IMG/VR virus record: IMGVR_UViG_3300038423_000020
Span: 1-25,957 of that record
Direction: 5' to 3' (one strand)
Source of the DNA: a virus
Length of the DNA: 25,957 nucleotides
Shown here: positions 9,085-16,561 of the stretch, one piece after another
Position numbering within the stretch: the stretch's first letter is position 1
Layout of the letters: each line of letters begins with the position of its first letter
Program-made: the position numbers and the translations under genes
The notes under the pieces: model-generated
Seen by the model: only the letters and a program-made list of their open reading frames with translations
What the model was told of the DNA's origin: nothing
Databases searched by the model: none

Positions 9085-9434
9085 TACACAAACTCCCAAG
9101 CAACATTAGTATTGTCTTTCATGCCAAGCAAGGCCCAAACCTTCTCACCAAGATCAATACCAGCATCATTCGTTCCTTGGCCAGAAATACTCTGACCCTG
9201 TTCAGCCAGTGGTCTTTGACTCCCATAGACATAGGCGTCATCGTGGGTGTTGAATGGACCAACATCCATTACTTGAGCACAGCACATCTTGCCATTTAAC
9301 GGGTTTGTGATCTTCACCCAAGTCCCCAATGCCCTGTGGGAAGGCAGAGCGACAAACGGATAAACAGCATCTATCTTCCAGCCAAGAGCTGTTGTCTGTC
9401 CGACCAAGCCTTCCCTAGTTGCTTTAACAAGCAT
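9084..9434 (-). CDS. RlpA-like double-psi beta-barrel protein
   Basis: A 116-residue protein. Residues ~38-60 (TWVKITNPLNGKMCCAQVMD then VGPFN) match the signature of RlpA-type double-psi barrels, in which the Asp of V-x-D-x-G-P-F is essential in lytic transglycosylases; here D57 and the G-P-F are present. A C-terminal stretch (NDAGIDLGEKVWALLGM) corresponds to the later helix that carries D-L-(S/G) in the family. No signal peptide is present. A peptidoglycan-active role at the tail tip during entry, or in lysis, is plausible. The gene sits between the two adaptor paralogues, an unusual place, and its stop overlaps the next start as TAATG. The catalytic assignment is inferred. Confidence 0.6.
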   Translation of the reverse strand: MLVKATREGLVGQTTALGWKIDAVYPFVALPSHRALGTWVKITNPLNGKMCCAQVMDVGPFNTHDDAYVYGSQRPLAEQGQSISGQGTNDAGIDLGEKVWALLGMKDNTNVAWEFV

Positions 9435-9443
9435 AAACGCTCC

Positions 9444-10067
9444 CTATGGTTTAATCAAAGGCTTCTGCTGCCCACGGTTGGCAGAAATAACCTTGCCTAT
9501 GTTCTCTTTAGCCAGTGCAGTGGCAACATCAAGAATGTCTTTATTACCAACTGCACCGGCAGTCATAGCAGCAGCGCGTGCAGCAAGATAGCTTTCACCA
9601 AACAGAATTCCAATAAGATCAGTTGCCAGGACTGGTATTGGAATTAAGCGTCGATACTGCATGACAACAGCTCGGTTCTGCGTTGCCCCTGGGATGACAA
9701 TTTGCTCTTGCTGCCAGGCCCACCAACTTAGTGTGGCTGCGACTACAGTGCCTAGAGGAATGTAAAAGGCCTCTGTCATTGGTGCCCAACCTGCAGAAGC
9801 TAGGTTCGACCCCGCAGCATTTTCAAACATAGCTGTGGGGCAAAGAAAGTCACCGGGTGTTGCTGGAAAAGCTGTGCCTGGGGATGTGTAGTTTAAGAGA
9901 ACTTGTCCTCTAACAAGAGGACTGCCAACTACCCACAGTTCTTCTTGCAGCTCTCTGTGAGCTTCCTGAATCTTCGGGATAATCACTTGATCCGGAAACT
10001 GTGTTGCAGCATCATCATTGAGATACGTCCTGGCAGTTGTCAGGACCTGACTCATTGGAACGCTCAT
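9444..10067 (-). CDS. Head-tail adaptor / tail tubular protein A-like (paralogue 1)
   Basis: A 207-residue protein beginning MSVPMSQVLTTARTYLNDD. The N-terminal helical pattern (ARTYLNDDAATQFPDQVIIP, then KIQEAHRELQEEL) is that of gp11-type adaptor proteins, which form the ring between portal and tail. A central beta segment (LSWWAWQQEQIVIPGATQNR) and C-terminal helices (LIGILFGESYLAARAAA; ILDVATALAKENIGKV) follow. The same layout appears in the gene at 7945-9084, so the two are paralogues separated by one gene. GGGAGA precedes the ATG. Confidence 0.7.
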   Translation of the reverse strand: MSVPMSQVLTTARTYLNDDAATQFPDQVIIPKIQEAHRELQEELWVVGSPLVRGQVLLNYTSPGTAFPATPGDFLCPTAMFENAAGSNLASAGWAPMTEAFYIPLGTVVAATLSWWAWQQEQIVIPGATQNRAVVMQYRRLIPIPVLATDLIGILFGESYLAARAAAMTAGAVGNKDILDVATALAKENIGKVISANRGQQKPLIKP

Positions 10068-10079
10068 ATTTGTTCTCCC

Positions 10080-10400
10080 TTAAATGTGCTTAGGAAAGAT
10101 TGCATAGAACAGTACTGTGTCCTGTGTAATTGTTGCTGAGTAAGCACCAGCAGCAAGCTCTGCACCAGTGTCAGGTGTGATAATCTTGACCTTGCCCGAC
10201 AAGATAAAGGTATACTTGTACTTAGACTGACCCAAAGCCTCTGCCCAATTGGGAGGGCTGGCTGACTTAATCAAAGGCAAATTTGACACCGTTACAGTGT
10301 CACCACCTGTTGCATAACTGCCACTAAAGACTAGAGTACCAATTACATGTACCCTTTTGCCATCTTCCCAATGATCTGTGACTGTTGCTGTGACTGCCAT
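10080..10400 (-). CDS. Small beta-rich virion-type protein
   Basis: A 106-residue protein (MAVTATVTDHWEDGKRVHVI...) with alternating hydrophobic/polar strands and few helices (GTLVFSGSYATGGDTVTVSN; YKYTFILSGKVKIITPDTGA). From memory, short proteins starting with a DHWEDGKR.HV.GT-like strand are common in head-tail regions of tailed phages. GGAG lies just before the ATG. Likely a minor structural or decoration protein; exact role unknown. Confidence 0.65.
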   Translation of the reverse strand: MAVTATVTDHWEDGKRVHVIGTLVFSGSYATGGDTVTVSNLPLIKSASPPNWAEALGQSKYKYTFILSGKVKIITPDTGAELAAGAYSATITQDTVLFYAIFPKHI

Positions 10401-10410
10401 TTTTTCTCCT

Positions 10411-11064
10411 TTACTTTTGAACCAGCTTCATAATCTGATCAAACCTTGCTTGATTAATGGGGATCTTCATTCCACCTGTAATACAGTTGGAACACCAAGC
10501 ATTTGAGGGATCATTGACTGTGCCACAAGCAGGGCATTTAGTTGGCTTTGTGCCCATTGTATCCACAGTCATCCACTCAGGAATCTCCATTTCCAAAGCC
10601 TTAACTGCAAAGCGAGCAACATCAGACACAACACGGCTGTTATGATACTTATTCCAATCATCTTGTGTCTTCTTTACAACAAGCACAAACCAACGACGTT
10701 GAAAGGCTTGCATTTCTGCAAGCTTTTCCTTGTGCTTTGTCTTGAACTCTGCAAGTGAAATCTCGCCCTGTATCCAGCAAACGCCTGGGTGTTCTTCAGG
10801 GCTGGCAAAGAACTGGCCATCTAAAAAGTCCTGAACAATTGAGCGCGCAACTTCATAGGAAGGAGTTATTACTCTAATTGACTCCTTCCGACCAGCTACA
10901 GCAATAAGATGCTCAGACGTCCCAACAACGAGCCTTTGAGGCTCAGAGTCATCCAAGCATCCACAAATTGTAAAACCCCCAGGATACAACCCAGGTTTAA
11001 ACTCACTCATCCCAAACGGGTGAATTGAGAACACAGTGCTTTTGTCGTTAGGAAACTGGTTCAT
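10411..11064 (-). CDS. Hypothetical protein with C-terminal zinc ribbon
   Basis: A 217-residue protein beginning MNQFPNDKSTVFSIHPFG at the ATG at 11064 (AAGGA eight bases upstream, ATGA overlap with previous stop), rather than the longer in-frame option at 11082. A compact N-terminal alpha/beta region is followed by a charged helix (AEFKTKHKEKLAEMQAFQRR) and, near the C-terminus, C-P-A-C-(x)12-C-S-N-C, a classic zinc ribbon. A short hydrophobic/basic tail ends the protein. A zinc ribbon also occurs in the portal. Function unknown; the ribbon could mediate protein or nucleic acid contact during head completion. Confidence 0.7.
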   Translation of the reverse strand: MNQFPNDKSTVFSIHPFGMSEFKPGLYPGGFTICGCLDDSEPQRLVVGTSEHLIAVAGRKESIRVITPSYEVARSIVQDFLDGQFFASPEEHPGVCWIQGEISLAEFKTKHKEKLAEMQAFQRRWFVLVVKKTQDDWNKYHNSRVVSDVARFAVKALEMEIPEWMTVDTMGTKPTKCPACGTVNDPSNAWCSNCITGGMKIPINQARFDQIMKLVQK

Positions 11065-11609
11065 TGTTTCTTTCCTTCCCATGCATTAAGTATAGCAGTG
11101 CCGTCATGCAGTTGGCTGACTAATGGACCCTCATCATTAAGAAGATCCCAGTCTTGTTGACTTGCCAAGTGCTCTTTTGCTTCTTGCATAGCCTTTGAAA
11201 CTGATTCTCTTGCTGCCGCGCTGCGCTGTGGTTTAAGAGCCATCTGAACTATATATTGTACTGGCAACAAAGCTAACGGCAAAGGTTCTCCGTTTTTGTC
11301 GAAAACAAAGATTGGCTCGTAAGAACCACAAAATGAATCAGGCAACTCATCGTTCTGAGTAACTTCAGGAGAAAACCATTGCTCCAATACCCAACGCTCT
11401 TTAATCCAACTGTACTTAGGTACTAGCTTAGTCTCCTGGGTCTCCCTTATAAAAACGCTTCCAAAGTAGACACGATAGGTACCAGTGCGAAGCTCACGGG
11501 CATCATCAGACCAAACAAGTTTAAATAATGGGTCATCTCTTAAAGGCACCCTTGCCTGCTTATCCAGCCAACCCTGAATAACAGCAGCTTGTATTGTGTC
11601 TTTTGTCAT
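11061..11609 (-). CDS. Hypothetical protein, first gene after terminator
   Basis: A 182-residue protein. The best start is the ATG at 11609 (GGGA six bases upstream); a longer frame reaches a TTG at 11645 inside the terminator hairpin and is unlikely. Sequence is MTKDTIQAAVIQGWLDKQAR followed by mixed alpha/beta with many aromatic residues (YSWIKERWVLEQWF) and a C-terminal helix (AAARESVSKAMQEAKEHLAS). The stop overlaps the next start as ATGA. No family recognised; likely a head completion or tail assembly factor from position. Confidence 0.65.
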   Translation of the reverse strand: MTKDTIQAAVIQGWLDKQARVPLRDDPLFKLVWSDDARELRTGTYRVYFGSVFIRETQETKLVPKYSWIKERWVLEQWFSPEVTQNDELPDSFCGSYEPIFVFDKNGEPLPLALLPVQYIVQMALKPQRSAAARESVSKAMQEAKEHLASQQDWDLLNDEGPLVSQLHDGTAILNAWEGKKQ

Positions 11610-11619
11610 CTTAAATCCC

Positions 11620-11657
11620 AAAAACTGGGGGCTGCTATCTCCCAAAAACAGCCCCCA
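11620..11657 (-). terminator. Intrinsic terminator after major capsid gene
   Basis: On the minus strand a perfect 9-bp stem, TGGGGGCTG (11657-11649) with CAGCCCCCA (11634-11626), 14-nt loop, followed by G and five T (11624-11620). It lies 14 bases after the capsid stop at 11671 and before the next gene's ATG at 11609. A single terminator just after the capsid gene in an otherwise gapless operon parallels T7's T-phi after gene 10, which lowers expression of downstream tail genes. Confidence 0.85.
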
Positions 11658-11670
11658 CTCACAAGGAGGC

Positions 11671-12954
11671 TTAGTACCCCGAAGGCACAGTCAAGCCATC
11701 AATGTAGCTAATACCTGCTGGGTTGTTAGCATAGAGATTCCAAGCACAGGTAACGTAGCAAAGATTGCTAGTTGCAACACCACCGGACGCGCCCCGCATG
11801 ATAAAGTACTTGAGACCATTTTCGTCTTTGTACCAACCGACAGGGTAGAATTCCGCGCGACCCCACAGCTCATAGTCCACAAAGTCAATACGCGTTTTAT
11901 CCCACGAGTAATGCACATTAACAGGAGCACCTGCCATACGCATATTGTCGTTAAAGTACAGATCAAGACCCTGCTCCTTTGCATCTTTATTGATAATAGA
12001 TGCTTCAAAGCCAAGCTCTTCATACTGCTGCTGCTGACAAGGATGCATCCAGGCTGCCAGTTTCTTGCGTTTCTCAATACCTAAGCGATCACCAATCTTG
12101 TTAATCGCCAGGCGAGGCATGGGCAGAGAAAGAGATCCGCCAGCCTGAACACGGTTGGCACGAATTTCAGGCGTGGTTGCCCGGTTAAACCCAAGCCATG
12201 TACCAGTACTTGAGTTATTGGCGTGGTACGGCACGCCAAACAAGGAACTAGGCGGGGCTGACCAGTTGCCAGAGAAAACAATCAAGTCTCCATTCTGAAC
12301 ATTACCAGGAGAATTGGTTGCCTGAATAGTCTTGTTAGGACCATCGTAATACGAGACCTTAAGCTCATTAGCCAGGCCAGATGCATTACGCATTACGGTA
12401 AGCGTTGGGTCCCAAACTGAGAAGGGTTGCTTCATCCTTAGAAGGCGAACGCCAAAGCCATCAGTTGTGCAGGTGTAAGTGTCAGTTCCTCCAGCACCGC
12501 CAGTGTTAGTCACTGTTGTGATTGTAGCCAAAACACCATTACCTGCTGTCAGACAGAGGCTATCCAAGCCTCTGCGCATTTCTTTCATGCTTGACGCAAG
12601 ATCACGTCGGAAAGTGTTAAGCACAGCCTTGCGAGCAGAGTCCGTCGCGTACTTACGACGGCTAGTCCACTGCATAGCTAGCTTAATTTCAATTGTGTTT
12701 ATCTCAGCCTTGTCATAATCAGGCATGTCACCAAGACCAAGATCACCACCATCAGAAGAGAATTGACCCAAAACTGCGCTTGGGTGAATTTCCAGAGGAA
12801 CGCGCATCGAGATTTCTGAGACAATTTCCCCAGGTCGTTTCTCAATGTGAGAGTAAAAAGTATCGTCTCGTTCAAAAACGATTGGAATTTTTGGTTCCAC
12901 TCGTTCCATTTCGGCAGCAATTACGCCGTCCGAATGACCACCAGCTGCAGGCAT
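11671..12954 (-). CDS. Major capsid protein
   Basis: A 427-residue protein immediately after the scaffold gene, with GGAG five bases before its ATG and a strong terminator after its stop, as expected for the most abundant virion protein. An extended N-terminus leads to RPGEIVSEISMRVPLEIHPS; a long helix region follows (MQWTSRRKYATDSARKAVLN, then MKEMRRGLDSL), consistent with the spine helix of an HK97-type fold. The middle is Gly/Thr/Asn-rich beta (TNTGGAGGTDTYTCTTDGFG); the C-terminal part (LAAWMHPCQQQQYEELGFEA; VGWYKDENGLKYFIMRGASG) resembles the A-domain end of this class. HK97 fold is inferred, not computed. Confidence 0.85.
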   Translation of the reverse strand: MPAAGGHSDGVIAAEMERVEPKIPIVFERDDTFYSHIEKRPGEIVSEISMRVPLEIHPSAVLGQFSSDGGDLGLGDMPDYDKAEINTIEIKLAMQWTSRRKYATDSARKAVLNTFRRDLASSMKEMRRGLDSLCLTAGNGVLATITTVTNTGGAGGTDTYTCTTDGFGVRLLRMKQPFSVWDPTLTVMRNASGLANELKVSYYDGPNKTIQATNSPGNVQNGDLIVFSGNWSAPPSSLFGVPYHANNSSTGTWLGFNRATTPEIRANRVQAGGSLSLPMPRLAINKIGDRLGIEKRKKLAAWMHPCQQQQYEELGFEASIINKDAKEQGLDLYFNDNMRMAGAPVNVHYSWDKTRIDFVDYELWGRAEFYPVGWYKDENGLKYFIMRGASGGVATSNLCYVTCAWNLYANNPAGISYIDGLTVPSGY

Positions 12955-12963
12955 AAAGTCTCC

Positions 12964-14196
12964 TTAACTTCCTAGAATGTCAATGTCAGACATTTTACTG
13001 TAGTCTACTTTGTCAGCGGAAGTTCGTCCGCTGCCGTTACTACCCCCTGTCCGACCTGAGTTATTTTCCTTGGGTGCAGAGCGAGTCTGCTCCCGCTTGT
13101 TATCCGCTGCTTTGATCTTAGTTCCAAGCATTGCAGCACTTACCTTAGAACAAGCATCAGGAATCAACGACTTTGCACGTGCAAGGTACGTGGAGATTAT
13201 CTTGCTTTCATCATCGCTGGTGTATCCATTAGCTCTTGCTCGCTTCCAACGAGCAGCCATCACACCCATGTGTCCTTTATCGCTTTCAAGTTGCTTCATG
13301 ATGCGTTTTATAACTTCTTGAGCACCTTGCTTGCGAAGAAAGGGACTAAAAACTCGATTAGGGTCAAAATTTGTGTCCTTGAACACAAGAGTTTCAAGAT
13401 TCTTAGTAACAGAATCTTGAACTTTTCCTGCACTGGCCCGAAAGTTTGTTGCAGAAGTCTGATCTTTCTGATCCTTTAATCTTTTCTGTTCTGCACTAAG
13501 TTCAACAACCTTAGCTACAGACTTTTGATTCTTAGCTACAGCCTCACCATCAGAGCCAAATAAGTATTCAGCTAGAACAAGGCCAGCATTTCTTGTGTTC
13601 TCATCTTTGTCTGCAAAGAGAGTACGGACAAGGTTTTGAAAAATTGGATTTACTGCTTGCACATATAAATCCTGGCTCTTCTTATATAGAGTCGGCAGGA
13701 AAGAAAGCGATAACAACTCAAGAGCTTTTGTGTCAGCTTTCTCAACACTGTCAAGCAAAGGGGCTGGATCACCAGCCAGCGTGCTTTCTGAAAGCACATT
13801 AAAAGCCTCATTGTCTTCAAAAGCTTCTTTAGCATCCTCAACAGTAGGAAAGAGTTTTGTAAACTCAAGTTCTCTAAAGTAAGCCTCTTTGAGTGTTGGA
13901 AAGTCTTTAAAGAGATCAGGATACTTAGCTTTGAGCTCCTTTACAGTTGGACGGTCAAAAGGAATTTGCGCAGCAGCTTCGGGTTCCTCCTCTGAAGGCT
14001 CTTCCTCTTCATCAGTCCCTTCCTTATCTTCTTTAACAGGAAGAGTTACTTTGATCTCTTCATCAGTTTCCTCTACAATAGGCTCATCAACTTGGCCTTC
14101 CTCAAGAAGAGTAACATCTTCATTGTATTTTGGACCATCTGCAGTTGCAGCAGGGCTGGGAACAACGGAACTAGAAACAGTTGCACTGTCAGGCAT
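12964..14196 (-). CDS. Scaffolding protein
   Basis: A 410-residue, highly charged protein just before the major capsid gene. The N-terminal ~75 residues are acidic (EEGQVDEPIVEETDEEIKV, then TDEEEEPSEEEPEAAA), the middle is helical, and a Lys/Gln-rich coiled coil (VELSAEQKRLKDQKDQ) leads to a basic C-terminal third (MAARWKRARANGY, DNKREQTRSAPK) with a Gly/Ser/Asn linker (GRTGGSNGSGRT) and a small C-terminal peptide (YSKMSDIDILGS). Acidic head plus basic capsid-binding tail is the usual architecture of scaffolds that fill the prohead and exit before packaging. The ATG has GGAG ten bases upstream. Confidence 0.8.
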   Translation of the reverse strand: MPDSATVSSSVVPSPAATADGPKYNEDVTLLEEGQVDEPIVEETDEEIKVTLPVKEDKEGTDEEEEPSEEEPEAAAQIPFDRPTVKELKAKYPDLFKDFPTLKEAYFRELEFTKLFPTVEDAKEAFEDNEAFNVLSESTLAGDPAPLLDSVEKADTKALELLSLSFLPTLYKKSQDLYVQAVNPIFQNLVRTLFADKDENTRNAGLVLAEYLFGSDGEAVAKNQKSVAKVVELSAEQKRLKDQKDQTSATNFRASAGKVQDSVTKNLETLVFKDTNFDPNRVFSPFLRKQGAQEVIKRIMKQLESDKGHMGVMAARWKRARANGYTSDDESKIISTYLARAKSLIPDACSKVSAAMLGTKIKAADNKREQTRSAPKENNSGRTGGSNGSGRTSADKVDYSKMSDIDILGS

Positions 14197-15454
14197 ACTT
14201 AAGCGTCTCCTTGATCATTTTAGGTAAAACTTCCGCTAGGTCTGTTCTATACTGCTTGTCAGGAACTTGCAACTTCTCAAGAATCTTATAAGGCTCTTCC
14301 AGACACTCCTCTGGAGTGTCACCAAGACCCATTGCGCAGGCTATAACTCCAGTTCCTCCAGAGTGCACAAGCGTACCATCTTGTGAACAAACCTCAAAGA
14401 AATACAAAGACTCAGAGTGCTTTTCATAGTTCTGAATAGGAACACCTTTATTGGGTGAAAACTTTTCTGAGTCTTGGTTGGGCTGGGGTTCAGCAGGATA
14501 AGGTGGTATAGTTATTCTAATTCCACCAGCGTCCTTTTTGAAAAATTCAGCCTCAGTTAACTGTCCAGATGCCAATCCATGAAAAAACTCACCAAAATCA
14601 CTGCTGAGTAAGGTCAGCAATGTAGGTGTTGCATCATAGCCAAATCTAGGTGTCCACTCTAAGCCATAAACACCAGACTCATTAACTACTGCATTGAGAT
14701 CAATTTGGCCAGCATAATTCTCACTAGCACAAAGAAACTTAATCTTTGCAACTCCTGCGTCAACTATTTTACTAGACTCCTCACAGGTCCAAGTTATATT
14801 CCCCGAACAGCCTGTGCTTGGCCCTAGGTCATCATTCATTGACTTCTTGACCTCAACAGTGTGATTTGGAGGCCACATAAATCCGTTACCATTACAGAAA
14901 AACTCAGAGGAAACTACGCAGCCTTCTATAAAGTCCTGCAGTATAAAGGACTCAATTTCCTTGTTAAAATGCTGCTCAACAAAGCTTAAATACGCAAGTA
15001 GCTCCTCTGAGTCTTTTGATACGTAGGTTAGCTTACAGGGCATAGTCCCTGACGGTTTAAAGACCAAGCGTTTGTTCGACTTCCGAACATACTCCATGCC
15101 TGCTTTAAAGTCTGTGAACCCTTTAAAACCTGGAATTTTAATGCCTGCTTTTTGCATAGCATCAAAACCAAACTGTCTGTCATGCTCAAGTTTATCTGCA
15201 AACTCAGAGGCACCGTAAACAAGCAAACCTTGCCGCTTATACATATCAGCAATCTTACCATTGCCTGACATATCAAAGATTATAACCGTGTCTTTATCTA
15301 CAAAGCTATCTGGTTCAACCTTAGGCAGTAGACCGTCAAAGACAGTAGAGTATAATTTATCTTTAATAAACAGTCCTACTTCATTTCCCTCAAGCTCAAT
15401 TCTTTTAAGAATCTGAGCTCCTTCTCCGCACTGTGAAAAAAGTAAAAACTTCAT
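14189..15454 (-). CDS. ATP-grasp ligase, PurD-like, inside the head operon
   Basis: A 421-residue enzyme of the ATP-grasp fold that would couple a carboxylate to an amine through an acyl-phosphate. The N-terminal Rossmann-like domain starts MKFLLFSQCGEGAQILKRI, as in phosphoribosylamine-glycine ligase. The ATP-grasp core shows Lys133 (RLVFKPSG), Glu177 (ILQDFIEGC), Asp252 (GQIDLNAVV) and Glu266 with Arg270 (GLEWTPRFGYDA). True PurD normally has E-F-N at the last site; here it is E-W-T, so the third metal ligand Asn is replaced and the substrate may differ. No other purine genes are nearby; the gene ends 8 bases inside the scaffold start, so it is coupled to head assembly. The ATG lacks a strong ribosome site close by. 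Peptide tagging, virion modification or nucleotide synthesis are all possible roles. Confidence 0.8.
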   Translation of the reverse strand: MKFLLFSQCGEGAQILKRIELEGNEVGLFIKDKLYSTVFDGLLPKVEPDSFVDKDTVIIFDMSGNGKIADMYKRQGLLVYGASEFADKLEHDRQFGFDAMQKAGIKIPGFKGFTDFKAGMEYVRKSNKRLVFKPSGTMPCKLTYVSKDSEELLAYLSFVEQHFNKEIESFILQDFIEGCVVSSEFFCNGNGFMWPPNHTVEVKKSMNDDLGPSTGCSGNITWTCEESSKIVDAGVAKIKFLCASENYAGQIDLNAVVNESGVYGLEWTPRFGYDATPTLLTLLSSDFGEFFHGLASGQLTEAEFFKKDAGGIRITIPPYPAEPQPNQDSEKFSPNKGVPIQNYEKHSESLYFFEVCSQDGTLVHSGGTGVIACAMGLGDTPEECLEEPYKILEKLQVPDKQYRTDLAEVLPKMIKETLKYA

Positions 15455-15458
15455 TTTA

Positions 15459-15722
15459 TCACACTACACCCTTCCCTGTGCGCCCGAAGACGCTGGCGAC
15501 GCTGCCACAGGCCACCCAACCCCGAACGCCGCCAGTGGTGGATGTGAGACAAGAGCCGGTCAGGTTGGGATTTCCCAAGCTTGGTTCCTTGTTGAAATTG
15601 AGCCATAGAAAATTCGCGTTTATCAACGAGCGGACGATCGGAAAGGTCGTATCCGGGATCGTCTGCACCTGTCCCCACGCCGAAGCGCAGGAGAGCAGAG
15701 CAAGGATGATAAGGTGTTTCAT
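15459..15722 (-). pseudogene. Truncated secreted fibre gene (N-terminal part only)
   Basis: Eighty-seven residues beginning with a signal peptide (MKHLIILALLSCASAWGQ). I choose the ATG at 15722 because it overlaps the previous stop (ATGA) and starts the signal; a longer frame upstream is a shadow. The mature part (TIPDTTFPIVRSLINANFLW, then LNFNKEPSLGNPNLTGSCLT) leads to V-A-S-V-F-G-R-T-G, a motif that in many phage fibres is followed by a long beta-repeat region (SVFGRTGAVV...DYT). Here it runs straight into K-G-V-V and stop. So it looks like the head of a long fibre whose body has been lost at the junction with the ATP-grasp gene. It may still make a short secreted peptide. Confidence 0.6.
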
Positions 15723-16108
15723 TTCTTTTGCGCTGCCCGCTGTTCCGCATCGGCCAGCGATTGGAAGCACGCGCCGAACATCTTCTGACTCGCTACAATG
15801 TTGGCCTGCATAGCTGCGATCTGCTGGTCTTTCTGAGCCACGGCCTGCTGGAGTTGTGTCACCTGATCCTTCAGCATTCCAGCGCACGCCACTGGGTCTC
15901 CTGTGATGCTCAAAGTACCATCTGGCTTGATGGTGCAAGCTGGCGGGGGATCTTTCACCACTAAGGACGCGTCTACTTTCTGTATATCATCCCCATGCGC
16001 GCCACTTGACAGATCGACCTTCTTGACCGGCTCTTGCGCAGACAACCCAATCCAAGCAACCGTGGCGCAAAAGATGAGACCGATAATTCTGAGTGCGATG
16101 GTTTTCAT
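15719..16108 (-). CDS. Membrane-anchored periplasmic coiled-coil protein
   Basis: A 129-residue protein with an N-terminal hydrophobic segment (MKTIALRIIGLIFCATVAWI, then GLSAQ), which may be a signal anchor or a cleavable signal. A loop with two cysteines follows, then a coiled coil from about residue 78 (LKDQVTQLQQAVAQKDQQIA) to the end (ADAEQRAAQKK). The layout, one membrane segment plus a periplasmic coiled coil, is like phage inner-membrane spanins, but no outer-membrane spanin is nested in it, so this is only one possibility. The stop overlaps the next start as ATGA. Confidence 0.6.
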   Translation of the reverse strand: MKTIALRIIGLIFCATVAWIGLSAQEPVKKVDLSSGAHGDDIQKVDASLVVKDPPPACTIKPDGTLSITGDPVACAGMLKDQVTQLQQAVAQKDQQIAAMQANIVASQKMFGACFQSLADAEQRAAQKK

Positions 16109-16111
16109 GGC

Positions 16112-16549
16112 CTATTGCACCTGCTTTTTGATCGGCAGTGGTCCTATGTGAATCACAGCCGGATCTACTTGAGCATCTGGCGCAGGCGCAGAGTTCAGCA
16201 CAGCTTGCTTAACTGCTGTTACTTGCGCTGCTTGTGCCGTGATAACCTGCTGCACGCTGTCGGGCGGAAAGTTTGCAACCGCTCCCACAAAAAACAGGTA
16301 GATGTTCTGGAAGATCGCATCCCCAATTCCTGCATACTTAGGAGTCTGCAAAGTTGTACCATCCGTGTTCGTTGTGGACACCTGATTCGCTGGTGCCGCA
16401 ACGTAATTCGAGATGGCCGTCTGCACGTCCGCTGATACTGGAATGCAGATCTGCTGGTCGGGTTGTGTGCTGTCGGGCTGGTAGCAGAGTTGTCCGTCTG
16501 CCCATGCGCTGATGCTGAGAATCAATGAGAGAAGAATTGTCTTTTTCAT
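16112..16549 (-). CDS. Secreted hypothetical protein
   Basis: A 145-residue protein with a clear Sec signal (MKKTILLSLILSISAWADG, likely cleaved after AWA). The mature part begins QLCYQPDSTQPDQQICIPVS with a Cys pair that could form a disulphide in the periplasm, continues with an alanine/glutamine-rich helical region (VQQVITAQAAQVTAVKQAVL) containing a hydrophobic stretch (GDAIFQNIYLFFVGAVANF) that may sit in or on a membrane, and ends with a short Pro-containing tail. AAGGAA lies eight bases before the ATG. No family recognised; it sits between the secreted fibre and the anchored coiled-coil protein and probably works with them. Confidence 0.6.
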   Translation of the reverse strand: MKKTILLSLILSISAWADGQLCYQPDSTQPDQQICIPVSADVQTAISNYVAAPANQVSTTNTDGTTLQTPKYAGIGDAIFQNIYLFFVGAVANFPPDSVQQVITAQAAQVTAVKQAVLNSAPAPDAQVDPAVIHIGPLPIKKQVQ

Positions 16550-16561
16550 GGCTGTGTTTCC

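Noticed and set aside
11612-11645. TTG start at 11645 extending the first post-capsid gene
   Set aside because: It lies inside the terminator hairpin and has no ribosome site; the ATG at 11609 is better placed.
15723-15938. N-terminal extension of the 87-residue secreted protein
   Set aside because: The upstream in-frame stretch overlaps the coiled-coil gene out of phase and would bury the signal peptide; the ATG at 15722 makes a proper signal start.
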